A DNA stretch of 64,000 bases, taken from Paenibacillus sp. Its GTDB lineage: Bacteria > Bacillota > Bacilli > Paenibacillales > YIM-B00363. A program made the position numbers and the translations under genes. This document shows, piece by piece, positions 1-9,400 of this stretch (positions are counted from its first letter, which is position 1; the number at the start of each line of letters is the position of its first letter). The stretch covers positions 62,001-126,000 of the forward strand of contig NZ_JAPSKE010000005.1 in NCBI RefSeq assembly GCF_031177825.1. Reading direction: 5' to 3'. Below the pieces are notes generated by a model, which saw only the letters and a list, made by a program, of their open reading frames with translations, was not told the origin of the DNA and made no database searches.

Positions 1-2
1 AA

Positions 3-380
3 GCGATTCTCGCGGCGATGAAGGCGGGAGCGCGCGGGTATATGCTGAAGGAGGTCGACGGCGCCGAACTGCTCCAATCGATCCGCATGGTCGGAAGCGG
101 CCACGCCGTGTTCGGCGCCGAGGTGGCGACCCGGCTCGCCGGCTTGTTCGAGCGGAAGCCGGAGCCGTTCGCCGGCTTGCTGACCGGCCGGGAGCGAGAG
201 GTGCTTCGCTGCCTCGCGGCCGGCGACGGCAACGCCGCTATCGCCGTGCGGCTTCACCTGAGCGTAAAGACGGTCGCGAACCATGTCGCGAACATCCTGA
301 ACAAGCTGCAGGTGTCGGATCGAAGCGAGGCGCGGCGATTGGCGCAGTCGTACGGCGCGGAGTGCAACGCCGATTCCTGA
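3..380 (+). CDS. NarL/LuxR-type response regulator, C-terminal part (cut by window edge)
   Basis: The reading frame is open to the left edge, and codons before the first visible ATG (position 18) continue the family pattern (A-I-L-A-A-M-K-A-G-A-R-G-Y-M-L-K). The gene therefore starts outside the window. What remains is the end of the receiver domain (the conserved A-G-A-x-G-Y-x-L-K stretch before helix 5) and a complete LuxR-type helix-turn-helix (LTGREREVLRCLAAG, then LSVKTVANHVANILNKL). Proteins of this kind are DNA-binding output parts of two-component systems. The kinase partner is probably upstream, outside the window. The target is unknown. It lies about 4.5 kb from the promoter of the ABC/YtkA operon, but nothing in the sequence links the two. 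Confidence 0.9.
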   Translation, partial: AILAAMKAGARGYMLKEVDGAELLQSIRMVGSGHAVFGAEVATRLAGLFERKPEPFAGLLTGREREVLRCLAAGDGNAAIAVRLHLSVKTVANHVANILNKLQVSDRSEARRLAQSYGAECNADS

Positions 381-509
381 CGGCGGGCGCTCGTCAACGC
401 GGCTGACATCCCTTCCGCGTCCGGAATTTTCCAGATCCGGGAAACCCTATCCCCCCGGCGGCGTATACTTACGTAATGCTCCGACTCGCCTCGGGAATGG
501 AGGGATTAG

Positions 510-773
510 ATGTACTTTTTATTTTGGACGCTCGTGCTGGTCGTCGGGATCTATTTTCTATATCAGAACCGGGACCAGAAGGAAGATTGGTTGGTATTAA
601 AACTTGTGGGGTATTACTTCTTAGGAAGCTTCCATTTCAATTTGAACGGCCTGGTGCTTCCGCTCGGCTTCGCGGTCAGCTTGTTCCTCAAACCTAGGGA
701 GAACCGGGCCGTGAAACGAGGGGCCGCTATCTTCGGACTCGTCATGATGATTATCGGATTGATCCTCCGATGA
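510..773 (+). CDS. Small hypothetical membrane protein (87 aa)
   Basis: The start is supported by a GGAGGG Shine-Dalgarno sequence about 7 bases upstream of the ATG. The protein has an N-terminal hydrophobic helix (about residues 2-18), a second hydrophobic stretch around 45-60 and a third at the C-terminus (about 70-86), separated by charged turns (QNRDQKEDW, KPRENRAVKR). I do not recognise the family. A competing frame at 476..697 has no ribosome binding site and is rejected. It stands alone between the response regulator and a convergent operon, sharing the hairpin just after its stop. Possibly it is a small membrane modulator, but this is a guess. Confidence 0.7.
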   Translation: MYFLFWTLVLVVGIYFLYQNRDQKEDWLVLKLVGYYFLGSFHFNLNGLVLPLGFAVSLFLKPRENRAVKRGAAIFGLVMMIIGLILR

Positions 774-774
774 G

Positions 775-813
775 AAAACAGGGGCGACGCCGCAATTCGG
801 CATCGCCCCTGTT
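775..813 (-). terminator. Intrinsic terminator of the ABC/YtkA operon
   Basis: A strong inverted repeat (ACAGGGGCGA...TCGCCCCTGT) lies between convergent genes. Read on the minus strand it is followed by TTTTCTC, so it mainly ends the operon arriving from 1631. On the plus strand the U-tail is poor. Confidence 0.8.
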
Positions 814-818
814 CCGCG

Positions 819-1631
819 TTACGACCGCTTCTCGACGTTCACGACGTAAGACGCCGTAAACACTTCGCCGCGATGCTGGAACTGTCCCCAAATCTTATAG
901 ATCCCGGCCTTCGGGAACGTCGTCTCGAACTTCGCCTCCGGCCCGGTCCCCTGGTCCGCCTCGGCGTGGACATGCACGTACCGTTCGCCTTCCTCCGACA
1001 GCACGACGACATGCCCGATCGCGCCGAGGTACGGCTCGAGGTCCGAGATCGGCTCGCCGGTCGCCTCGTCCGCCAGGGAGAACGTCAGCGTCGCCTCCTC
1101 CCCTGCGACCAGTCCTTCCGCCGCAAGCGCGACCCGCTTCCCCGCGACGATCTTGTTCAGACTTTCGTCGGGAACGACGGCTTCGGAGGCGGCCGGCGCG
1201 CCGCCGACCTCCGCCCATGTCAGCTTCGTCATCGCGTCGCCGTCGGTCGGCTTGAAGTCGGCGATGAGCCGGTACGCCCCGCCGGCAGGAAAGACGTTCG
1301 AAATTTCGAAGACGCCTTCTCCCCTATACTCCGGATGGATGTGATTGAAATACGATAAGTCCTTGCTGACGACGATCAAGTGCAGCAGCTTCTCGTGATT
1401 CAGGTCGAACGCTTCGACCGGCGTCCCTTCCTTCGTCGCAAGCTGGAGTCGAATCGACGCGTCTTCGCCTGCCTCCCCATCCACGGACCACGCCGCTTCT
1501 ACGGAATCCGCCATCAATCGGTCGCTCGCCACGGCCACTTCCTCGGTTTCCCAAGACGACTGGGCGCCGCCGCAGCCGGTCAGCGCAAACGAGATGGCCG
1601 CCGCCGCAATTCCCATTCCTAATTTATTCAT
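819..1631 (-). CDS. Secreted YtkA-like (FixH-like) lipoprotein, histidine-rich, possible copper binder
   Basis: The signal peptide has lipobox F-A-L-T-G-C, so the mature protein should be lipid-anchored outside the membrane. The rest (about residues 45-265) holds two beta-domain repeats of the YtkA-like type. The first carries [30 protein letters not shown]. The second carries G-A-I-G-H-V-V-V-L-S and Y-V-H-V-H-A-E. The same motifs occur almost unchanged in the C-terminal extension of the copper ATPase at 43167..44039, which suggests metal, probably copper, binding; that is inference. The gene overlaps the end of the permease by 8 bases and is the last gene of the ATPase-permease-lipoprotein operon. 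It may deliver a ligand to the FtsX-type transporter or take one from it. Confidence 0.85.
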   Translation of the reverse strand: MNKLGMGIAAAAISFALTGCGGAQSSWETEEVAVASDRLMADSVEAAWSVDGEAGEDASIRLQLATKEGTPVEAFDLNHEKLLHLIVVSKDLSYFNHIHPEYRGEGVFEISNVFPAGGAYRLIADFKPTDGDAMTKLTWAEVGGAPAASEAVVPDESLNKIVAGKRVALAAEGLVAGEEATLTFSLADEATGEPISDLEPYLGAIGHVVVLSEEGERYVHVHAEADQGTGPEAKFETTFPKAGIYKIWGQFQHRGEVFTASYVVNVEKRS

Positions 1632-4110
1632 ATCGCAATGCCTCGCTTAACGGAGTTTTCGCGGCGCGGGACGCCGGGGTGAAGCTGGACAGCAGACTGA
1701 CGAGCAGCCCGAACGCGCAGACGGCGGACAGAATCATCCAAGAGATGCCGAAGCGGTACGTCAACGTGTTAATGGACAAGAACGTCGACGTCATGTAGAT
1801 GAGCAGGATCCCGAACGCGCAGCCGATGACGGTCGCGGAGAGACCGATGCCGAAGCCTTCCAGCATGACCATGCGGATCAGCTGGCCGCGCGTCACGCCG
1901 ACGGCTCGCATCATGCCGAGCTCGCGCACGCGCTCCATAATGTTCATTAGCATCGTATTCGTAATGCCGATGCCCGAGATGACGATCGAGAGCACGATCA
2001 GGAAGTTGACGACGCTGAACGATCCCGTGTAGGTCGCGCCGACGACCGACACCCAGTCCTCCGGTCCGAACATCGATTCGATGCGAGAGCCGAAGCGGTC
2101 GAACACGTTTTCCCGCAGCTGCAGCGGAGAGATCCGGTCGTCCTTCAACACGAGCGCGTTCCGTTCGTACTTTAACCCGAAATGATCGCGGAACGCCTCG
2201 TCCCCCATGAACGCGCCGAACCCGCTGTTCTTCATCGTCTCGACGACGGCGACGACCGTGAACGATCGCGGCCCCTTGAGCGTATCGAGCATGATCGTCT
2301 CCCCGATCTTGCCGCCCCATACCTCGAGCGCGACGCGATCCATGAGCAGCTCGTCGGCGCCTAACTTCCCGACTAACGCGCTCTGCGCTTCCCCGCCCGC
2401 CGTAAACAGCGGGAACCGGTCGATCCATTCCGCCCCGACGCCGTACACGGGCAGGTTGCGCTTCTGACCGTCCAGCTCCCAGACCGCGAGATGCAGCGGA
2501 TACGTCTGCGCGTCCGCGACGCCTTCCGTCGCCCGCAGCTCCTCGAGGTCGGTCGGCTCGATATGATGCAGCATCACGTCCAGGTTGCCGCCGTAGGAGG
2601 AATAGATGACTCGCTCATACGTCTGGATCAAAGCGGAATTGAGCGAGCTCATCAACAAGATCATCGCGATTCCGAGACACAGGACGACCGACGTCATCGA
2701 GGTGCGGCCAAGGTTGCGTTCGAGGTTGCGAGACGCCACGACGCCGCCGAATCCGAACAGCGCCCGGTACGCCGGCTTGAGCAGCGCGGCGAACGCCTTG
2801 AACAGGTACGGGAACACGAGGGCGACGCCGAGCAGCAGCGGCACGACCAACAGCAGGTGCTTAATGAACAACGCGGAGACGATCAGCAGCCCGCCGACCG
2901 CGCCCCGCCAGCGCGGCAGCGTCGAGCTCGAAGCCGCGGTTTCCTTCAACGCCGCGATCACGCTCACCTTGCCGGCCTGCCGAATCGGCGCCAGCGACGC
3001 CGCGATCGGCACGACGATACCCGCCGCGATCGAGACGAGCAATCCCTTCGTAAGCTCCATGCCGCTTTCGTCGTATACGCCGAAGATCATGAAGATGACG
3101 GACTTCAGCAGCAGCGCCAGCCCATAGCCGATGATCGCTCCAGCGGTCGTCCCCGCCGCCGACAACAGCAGCACCTCGTACAACACGAATCTGCGGAGCT
3201 GCCCGGGCGTATACCCGATCGTCTTCAGCGCGGCGAACTCGTTCTTGCGCTCTTGAATGCTGACGTACAAGCTGTTGAAAATGACGAACGCGCTCAGCGC
3301 GATCCCGAGACACCCGGCGATGTACAGCACTAGGAAGAACGTGTCCGCGTCTTTGAACTGCGCTTCCGTATTGAGAAGGATCGGCTGCAGGTAGACGCTG
3401 TCGTCCTTCTTGACCCGCTCGTCGAGCCTCGCTTCCGTCTGCGCCGCATCCGCTCCCGGCAGCAGCTTGATCTGCACGCTCTCGATCTCTCCGGTTCTGT
3501 CGAACCATTCCTGGACGAGATCGAGCGGTACGGCCACCGTCCAAGGGTGATACTTCGCCATCATCCAGTTCGACGGCCCCATCAGGTCCGCCGTATACCG
3601 CACGATCGCGTCGATGCGGATCTCCTGGACGCCTGCATCCGTCTCGATCGCGATCGGGTCGCCCACCTTCGCGTTCCAGACGCCGGCCGTCCGGTCGGTA
3701 ATGACCGCGCCGTCCTCGGTCAGCGTGCCGTCGAGAACCTTGTATCCCGTCAGCGGCGTATCCAGGCGGCTGTAGCCTTTGAGATCGACGCGTTTTTGGA
3801 TCGCGGCGATGTCTTCGTTTTCCAAAACGAGGTTGGACGCCTGTTTCATCGTCGCGATGGATACCGCGCCTTCGATCTGTTGAACGTCCTGAAGCACGTC
3901 CTCGGAGAAGTACGGTTCGGTTCCGTTGATCGAGAAGTCCGCCTTGCCGAACGCCGCCTTCATATACAGCGGGAACGCCTTCTTCGCGGTGTCGACCGAG
4001 GCGATGACCCCGAACGTCGAAGCGACCCCGATGACGATCGAGACGACCGTGAGCAGCGTGCGCAGCTTCCGGCGCATCAAATTGCGCCATGCGATCTGCC
4101 AGAGATTCAC
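1624..4110 (-). CDS. ABC transporter permease with two FtsX domains (MacB/LolC-type, 828 aa)
   Basis: The N-terminal transmembrane helix (about 17-38) is followed by a large extracytoplasmic MacB-type domain. Next comes a first FtsX block (about 260-385; F-N-S-L-Y-V-S-I-Q-E-R-K-N-E-F-A-A-L-K-T-I-G-Y), then helices around 405-440, a second extracytoplasmic domain, and a second FtsX block (about 690-825; M-L-M-N-I-M-E-R-V-R-E-L-G-M-M-R-A-V-G-V). This ten-helix layout is typical of Gram-positive lipoprotein, peptide or envelope-stress transporters that work by mechanotransmission rather than by passing a substrate through a channel. The start codon overlaps the ATPase stop (ATGA), indicating translational coupling. 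Partner ATPase is at 4107..4799 and partner lipoprotein at 819..1631. The substrate is unknown. Confidence 0.92.
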   Translation of the reverse strand: MNLWQIAWRNLMRRKLRTLLTVVSIVIGVASTFGVIASVDTAKKAFPLYMKAAFGKADFSINGTEPYFSEDVLQDVQQIEGAVSIATMKQASNLVLENEDIAAIQKRVDLKGYSRLDTPLTGYKVLDGTLTEDGAVITDRTAGVWNAKVGDPIAIETDAGVQEIRIDAIVRYTADLMGPSNWMMAKYHPWTVAVPLDLVQEWFDRTGEIESVQIKLLPGADAAQTEARLDERVKKDDSVYLQPILLNTEAQFKDADTFFLVLYIAGCLGIALSAFVIFNSLYVSIQERKNEFAALKTIGYTPGQLRRFVLYEVLLLSAAGTTAGAIIGYGLALLLKSVIFMIFGVYDESGMELTKGLLVSIAAGIVVPIAASLAPIRQAGKVSVIAALKETAASSSTLPRWRGAVGGLLIVSALFIKHLLLVVPLLLGVALVFPYLFKAFAALLKPAYRALFGFGGVVASRNLERNLGRTSMTSVVLCLGIAMILLMSSLNSALIQTYERVIYSSYGGNLDVMLHHIEPTDLEELRATEGVADAQTYPLHLAVWELDGQKRNLPVYGVGAEWIDRFPLFTAGGEAQSALVGKLGADELLMDRVALEVWGGKIGETIMLDTLKGPRSFTVVAVVETMKNSGFGAFMGDEAFRDHFGLKYERNALVLKDDRISPLQLRENVFDRFGSRIESMFGPEDWVSVVGATYTGSFSVVNFLIVLSIVISGIGITNTMLMNIMERVRELGMMRAVGVTRGQLIRMVMLEGFGIGLSATVIGCAFGILLIYMTSTFLSINTLTYRFGISWMILSAVCAFGLLVSLLSSFTPASRAAKTPLSEALRYE

Positions 4111-4799
4111 TTGCGACCCGCCCCTTCCATGGCGTCTTCCACGACCGCCCCGTCTCGAAGCGTAATGATGCGGTCCGCCGTCTCCGCCGCGTGCCGATCG
4201 TGGGTCACCATGACGACGGTGATGCCTTCTTCCTGATTCAGCCGCGACAGCAGCTTCAAGATATCTTCCCCGTTCTGTCGATCGAGGTTGCCCGTCGGTT
4301 CGTCCGCCAAAATAAGCGCCGGCTTCATCGCGAGCGCTCGGGCGATCGCTACGCGCTGCTGCTGGCCGCCGCTAAGCTGGGACGGGTAGCTCGACGCCTT
4401 CCCTTCCAGATTCACTTCGCGAATCAGTCGGGCGACCGTCCGGTCGATCTCCGCCTTCGGCGTGTGATTCGCGGCGAGCGCAAGCGCGATGTTCTCCGCG
4501 ACCGTCATCATCGGGAGCAGCTGATAATTTTGGAACACGAAGCCGACCTTCGTCCGTCGGAACAGCGTTCGCCCTTTCTCGTCCAGCCGCTCCAGCCGAA
4601 CTCCGTCGATCTCGACGCTGCCTGACGTCGGCAGGTCGAGCCCGCCGAGAATTTGCAGCAGCGTGCTCTTCCCCGAGCCGCTCGGCCCCATGACGGCGAT
4701 GAACTCGCCTTTCCCGATCGTTACGTCCGCATCCCGCAGCGCCGCAAAGTTGCCGGCCTCGAGCGCGAACTCCTTGGATACTTTTTCTACGCGAATCAT
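4107..4799 (-). CDS. ABC transporter ATP-binding protein, LolD/MacB type
   Basis: This 230-residue nucleotide-binding subunit has Walker [10 protein letters not shown] (about 38-46), the Q-loop, signature L-S-G-G-Q-Q-Q-R, Walker [13 protein letters not shown] and the switch histidine T-H-D-R. The E-P-T-G-N-L-D form is typical of LolD/MacB/FtsE ATPases that pair with FtsX-type permeases. It is the first gene of the operon. A GAGGAGG-type ribosome binding site sits before the ATG. Upstream lies promoter A with the triple CGCAA operator shared with the copper operon. Confidence 0.95.
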   Translation of the reverse strand: MIRVEKVSKEFALEAGNFAALRDADVTIGKGEFIAVMGPSGSGKSTLLQILGGLDLPTSGSVEIDGVRLERLDEKGRTLFRRTKVGFVFQNYQLLPMMTVAENIALALAANHTPKAEIDRTVARLIREVNLEGKASSYPSQLSGGQQQRVAIARALAMKPALILADEPTGNLDRQNGEDILKLLSRLNQEEGITVVMVTHDRHAAETADRIITLRDGAVVEDAMEGAGRK

Positions 4800-4854
4800 T
4801 GCTTTGTCTTCCTCCTCTGAATAAGTTCATCCGATACGCTTTCGGTCTGAACTC

Positions 4855-4931
4855 ATCATAAACCCGGAGGCGACCGCCGAACGCGCAAACGATGCGGCGC
4901 CGCCCGCAACAATTTGCGGTCGACGCGCAAA
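4855..4931 (-). promoter_or_regulatory. Promoter A with triple-CGCAA composite operator
   Basis: Given as plus-strand positions; the promoter fires on the minus strand. The -10-like TATGAT is at 4860-4855. CGCAA boxes start at 4884, 4905 and 4926 (exact 21-bp period), and an inverted TTGCG is at 4914-4918. The same geometry recurs at 42055..42131 and 46526..46602, including 29 bp from the -10 to the proximal box. No good -35 hexamer is visible, which fits an activator-dependent promoter. It sits about 55 bp upstream of the ABC ATPase start. Confidence 0.75.
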
Positions 4932-4941
4932 ATCTATCCGT

Positions 4942-5215
4942 CTCCCGCCACATCCGCCGCACCCCCGCCGACCGCCGAGACACATTACTGCGTCAATTGG
5001 GGAGGAACTCCCCAATTTTTGCACCACGACGCACCATATATTGAGGAATCCCGCCACATCCGCCGCACATTCGCCGCACTCCCGCCGACCACCAAGACAC
5101 TTTACTGCGTCAATTGGGGAGGGACTCCCCAATTTTCGCACCACGCCGCACCATATATTGAGGAATCCCGCCACATCCGCCGCACCCCCGCCGCCCGCCT
5201 CCCCCTGACTGCCAA
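4942..5215. repeat. Tandem 117-bp repeat (two full copies plus a partial one) with internal hairpin
   Basis: Two near-identical units (about 4982-5098 and 5099-5215) have period 117 bp; a partial tail copy precedes them from about 4942. Each full unit contains a 10-bp inverted repeat AATTGGGGAG/CTCCCCAATT with a 3-nt loop (4995-5017 and 5112-5134). No gene is supported here. The reverse complement resembles the paired repeats at 55527..55700, so this is a dispersed family. It fills the gap 4932-5218 between promoter A and the GH88 terminator. Confidence 0.85.
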
Positions 5216-5218
5216 CGC

Positions 5219-5253
5219 ATAAAAAAAAGCCGCCCCGCGCTTGCGGGGCAGCT
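5219..5253 (-). terminator. Terminator of the GH88/lyase operon
   Basis: On the minus strand a GC-rich stem (GCCCCGC/GCGGGGC) is followed by a run of eight T residues, just after the stop at 5259. Confidence 0.9.
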
Positions 5254-5258
5254 CATAT

Positions 5259-6401
5259 CTACCTTTCGTACCAATAGCCGGGAATACCCTTCGTCAACCG
5301 AAGCAGCGCTTCGAGATAATAATAGTCTCCCCAGATCATATAATCGTCCGGGCCTAAGCCGCCGCGAACATGGTAGGAGCCGTGCTTGATCAAGCCCTCT
5401 TCCTCCGGCTCGCCGATGGAGGCGTAGTTGGCTACCAACGACTTCATCGACCGCTCGACGGCTTCGTTCAGCCAATCTCGGTCGGCGTCGTCCGCATCCA
5501 GGTGGCCGACGATTTCCAGCATGCCGCAGGCCGCGATGGCGGACGCCGAGCTGTCGCGCGGGGTGCCCGGCTCGACCGGCGCGTCGAAATCCCAATACGC
5601 GACGAAGTCCTCCGGCAGATGGTCGACGAAGTACCGCGCCGCCCGCTTGGCCGTCTCCAAATACGCGGGATCGCCCGTGTACCGGTACGACAGCGCGAAG
5701 CCGTAAATCGCCCATGCCTGCCCGCGGGTCCACGTGGAGCCGTCGTGGAAGCCTTGGTGCGTCCCCCCTCGTATCGGCTTCCCGTCCGCCGGATCGAAAT
5801 AAAACGTATGGTACGACGAATCGTCCCCTCGCATCAGGTAACGTCGGCTCTTCTCCGCGTGAAGGACGGCCCGCTCCCGATACCGATCGTCGTTCGTCTG
5901 CGCATGCGCCCAATAGAGCAGCGGGAGGTTCATCATGCAATCGACGATGATGCGGCCGCCGTTCTGCGGATCTCCCTCCGGCCCCCACGCTTGGAGGTAG
6001 CGGCCGTCTTCCCGCCAGCGGGTCATCAGATGCTCGGCCGCGTCGAGCGCCAGCCGACGGCCGGCTTCGTTGCGATCTACGATCCAGGACGCCAACGCCG
6101 ATGGGAGATATAGAAACCCGATGTCGTGATGATCCAGATTTCGCTTCGCCGTAAGCCGTTCCCGGTAATCCTCCACGTGGCGCAAGCCGGTTTCCTTAAA
6201 CAAAGGATCGCCCGTGTATTCGTAACAAAGCCAGATCATCCCGGTATAGAACCCCTCGATCCAATCCCGATTGATTCCCCAATCGTATCGTCGCTCCGTC
6301 GTAATGTGCGGGAACTGCATCGGGAAGGTTTCGATGTTTCGTTTCGTCTTCTGTACGGCGTCTTCGATGGCGCGCTGCCACATGCGTAATTCCTCCTTCA
6401 T
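5259..6401 (-). CDS. Glycoside hydrolase family 88, unsaturated glucuronyl hydrolase
   Basis: This 380-residue cytoplasmic-type protein (no signal peptide) has the GH88 (alpha/alpha)6-barrel motifs: R-Y-D-W-G-I-N-R-D-W-I-E-G-F-Y-T-G, L-D-H-H-D-I-G-F, I-V-D-C-M-M-N-L-P-L-L-Y-W-A, T-H-Q-G-F-H-D-G-S and R-G-Q-A-W-A-I-Y-G. The two active-site aspartates known for the family match D93 (in DHHD) and D154 (in VDCMMN), with the same 61-residue spacing as in the Bacillus enzyme. The family hydrates the 4,5-unsaturated uronic acid left by polysaccharide lyases. The lyase at 6408..11093 lies 6 bp upstream in the same operon, so the two probably act in sequence: secreted lyase outside, import, then UGL inside. 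Confidence 0.95.
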   Translation of the reverse strand: MKEELRMWQRAIEDAVQKTKRNIETFPMQFPHITTERRYDWGINRDWIEGFYTGMIWLCYEYTGDPLFKETGLRHVEDYRERLTAKRNLDHHDIGFLYLPSALASWIVDRNEAGRRLALDAAEHLMTRWREDGRYLQAWGPEGDPQNGGRIIVDCMMNLPLLYWAHAQTNDDRYRERAVLHAEKSRRYLMRGDDSSYHTFYFDPADGKPIRGGTHQGFHDGSTWTRGQAWAIYGFALSYRYTGDPAYLETAKRAARYFVDHLPEDFVAYWDFDAPVEPGTPRDSSASAIAACGMLEIVGHLDADDADRDWLNEAVERSMKSLVANYASIGEPEEEGLIKHGSYHVRGGLGPDDYMIWGDYYYLEALLRLTKGIPGYWYER

Positions 6402-6407
6402 GATGCC

Positions 6408-9400
6408 TTACGGCTTCGGGGTCCTTACTTCGATCGTCATCGTGCGGGTCAGGCCGTATTCATGGTCCGTCACCGTCAATTCGGCGGTTCCCGGCTTCTT
6501 CCCGAGCGCCTTGTCCCCGTCCTTCACGGATAACACGGTCTCGTCGCTGCTCGCGAACGTCGCGTTCTCCGCAACCGTCAGGCTTCCGTCGGCGTACCGA
6601 AGCAGCGCGGACAGCGCGTGCTGCTCGCCCGGCTTCCAAACCGCGGGAACGTCCGCTCGAACCGAGATCGGCGTCGGCCGGAAGATGCCGACCTCCGTGA
6701 TGTTGTTCCACCGGCTCGTCGAATTGCCGTATCCGGTAATCCGCACGTACCGAGCCTCCGTACCGTCGAAATGAAATACCTCGGGCTCCGCCGTTACGCC
6801 CGAGCTGACCCCGTCGGCGTACGCGGCGTTCCACTGGATGCCGTCGAGCGAGGTCGATATGGAAAAGTACGCCTTGCGGACGTCGCCGCTGAAGAACGCG
6901 ATCGAAACGGCTCCGACTTCCCGCGCCTCCCCGAGGTCGTATTGAATCCAATGCTCGCCTTCCGATGTCCAACGCGTGAACAGGTCGCCGTCCAGCGTCT
7001 TCTCCGGCGTATACCCCAGGTTCGCTTGCGGCGCGGAGCTGGCCGTCGCGCCGACGACCGGCCAGCGATTGACGTCCGGCGGGTCGCCGACGATCGGGCC
7101 GCGCACGAACGCCACCGTATATCGGTTCTTCAACGAAGGATTGGCCGGATCCGTGACGTACACGAACGTCCGTCCCGGAAGCTCGGTCGCTTCGACGACG
7201 GTCAGATCGGAAGCGGATGCCGCTTCGACGCGAGGGACGACCGTCTCCTCGAACGGGAACACGACCTCGTAATACGTTCGCCGCGGATCGAAGCCCTCGA
7301 TCGGAACGCCGTTCGCGGAGATCGAGCTCGCCGTCGGCAGCGCCGGCCGTACCGGCAGCTCGCCGTCCGGAATCGACCACGCGTCCAGCGGCGTAAACCC
7401 GGGCGCCGATAACGGCAGCGGGTCCTCTTCGTAGAGCGGCGCCATCCAGACGGATAAATTCGCTTCGCTGGCGTTCGTCATATGAACGGCCAGCTTCCGA
7501 ACGCCGCGATTGGCCGACTGTCCTTCCGGGTTCGGCGTTCCGGGCAGCGGCTCGGCCTTCATCTCCGAGAAGACCGCTCCCGCGGGAGCTTCTACCATTT
7601 TCACATAGAGCTTCTTATCGTTCTTCGTCAGGATCGCGGCCCGGCCGCCTTCGAGTATCGAAATCGTGGCCCCCGTGTGCATGAACCAATAGATGTCCGA
7701 CGGTCCCTTCAGCCTGATCTCGTCCTGCAAAATCAGCTGCGAGCGGTCCGCGGTCAGCATCATGCCCCGCTTGAAGGACACGGCATCGTTCGGATACCGT
7801 TCCGTTAGGTCCAAGACGCCGTATGCGCCGCGCGGTTTGGATTCGCTGCGCACGAGCAAGGCCGGGGCGTCGTAATCCTGCATATGAACCGGGTTGCTCA
7901 GCGGATTGATGACGACCGTGTTATGGCCTTGGGTGCCCTTCCGGTAATACGTCCATCGCGTCCCTTCCGCATATTGCCAGAAGCCCGGCAGGTTGTAGTT
8001 TTCGTTGCCGAGATCGAGCGCCCACCGTTCGCCGAGCGCGTCGAACACGAACGTCCCGGCGTCCAGGTCGTTGTGGCTGAGCATCGTCTCGTTCAAGCCT
8101 CTCATAGCGGCGTACGCGGCGTTCGGGTCGTTCCAGCCGCTGCGCATGGCGATCGCTTCGATGCCGCTGAACGTCCGATCCGGCGAAGAAGGCCAGACGT
8201 CGAACATGCCGGGTTTATAAAACAGCAGGTACAGCGGCGAGTACAAGCCTTGATCCCGATACAGCTCGCCCGCCAGCGACGCGTATTCGGGTTTCCCATA
8301 GAAGTCGGCCAACCACAAAGACTGCGGGTACGTCTCGAGGATGTCCCCGTCGCCGAAGTTGAACGTGCCTTCCGGCCCCCGCAAATACACGGGGTACGCG
8401 CCGAACGCCTCCATGCCTTCCAGCTCGCTCAGTCCGTAGTCCGTACCGAGCGACGAATGCATCGCCGACATGAAGAGGAACAGCGGCATCGTCCCGTACT
8501 GGAAATAGCTCGGCCCCTCCGGCCACGAGCCGTCCTCCGTCAAGTGGCGCAGCACGATCTGAAGCTTGCGATAGGCGCCTTGCAGCGCTTCGTTCGCTTC
8601 CGCCCGGATTTGTTCTCCGTCCTCGTTCAGCAAGGCCAACGCCAATACGCCGTAGCTGCCGTTATTGACGAGGTTAATATTGTTGGTATCCGTAATGTTG
8701 AATTGTCCGCGGTACCAACCTAGCGCATGGCTGAAAATGTGTTCGCTGACGGTCTCTTCCACGACCCGGCGTTGCTCCGGGGTCATCTCGTGATAAAGCC
8801 AATCGTACGCCAGACCGGTCGTATAGGCGATGTACGTCAGCGACAGCATGCTGTTCGTCCGCCCCGGCCAAGCGCTCTCCGGGATCGTGGCCATATACTG
8901 AAGGTGCTCGATCGCCCTGTCCGCGTAGGTCTTGTCCCCGGTCAACTGGAACAGCAGGGCGGCGTTCAGCAGTTGGTTCGTGTTAAAGCCGTTGTCCTCC
9001 GCTTCGAGGAAAGGAGCGGTACCCCGCACGAGTCGTTCGAACCATTCGGTCATATACGGGTCCGTCCCGATCAGACTGCGCGCATAGGCGAAATCCTCGG
9101 CGTCGGCGACGACGCGCGGGTGGACGTTGCCCAAGGCGGCGTCGTTCAAGTCGGCGGCGAAGTCGGCCGCCTCCGGAACGACGAACACCTTCGCCTTCGC
9201 TTCCGTCGACAGACCGTTCGCAGCCGTCGCCGTCACATGAAGCGTATCGTATCCGGTAAAGCCCGGCGCAGGCGTATAGACGAAGGTGCCGTCCGGTTGA
9301 ACGACAAGCTCGCCCTGGGTTTCCGACGATCCGGATTTCGTCCAGACCACGGCTTCCGCCGACGGGCGAACGACCTTCCCGAGCTTGCCGGTCAAAGTCG

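Noticed and set aside
476..697. 73-residue frame overlapping the small membrane protein gene
   Set aside because: It has no ribosome binding site, whereas the 510..773 frame has GGAGGG and a membrane-protein pattern.
2491..3333. Long plus-strand open frames opposite the FtsX permease, and similar ones opposite other genes (for example 28629..31169 and 31162..32835)
   Set aside because: They are shadows of real genes in GC-rich DNA: arginine-, histidine- and aspartate-rich products, no ribosome binding site, no family motifs.
4942..5215. Possible CRISPR array
   Set aside because: Only two full 117-bp units that are nearly identical throughout; there are no short repeats with unique spacers and no cas genes.
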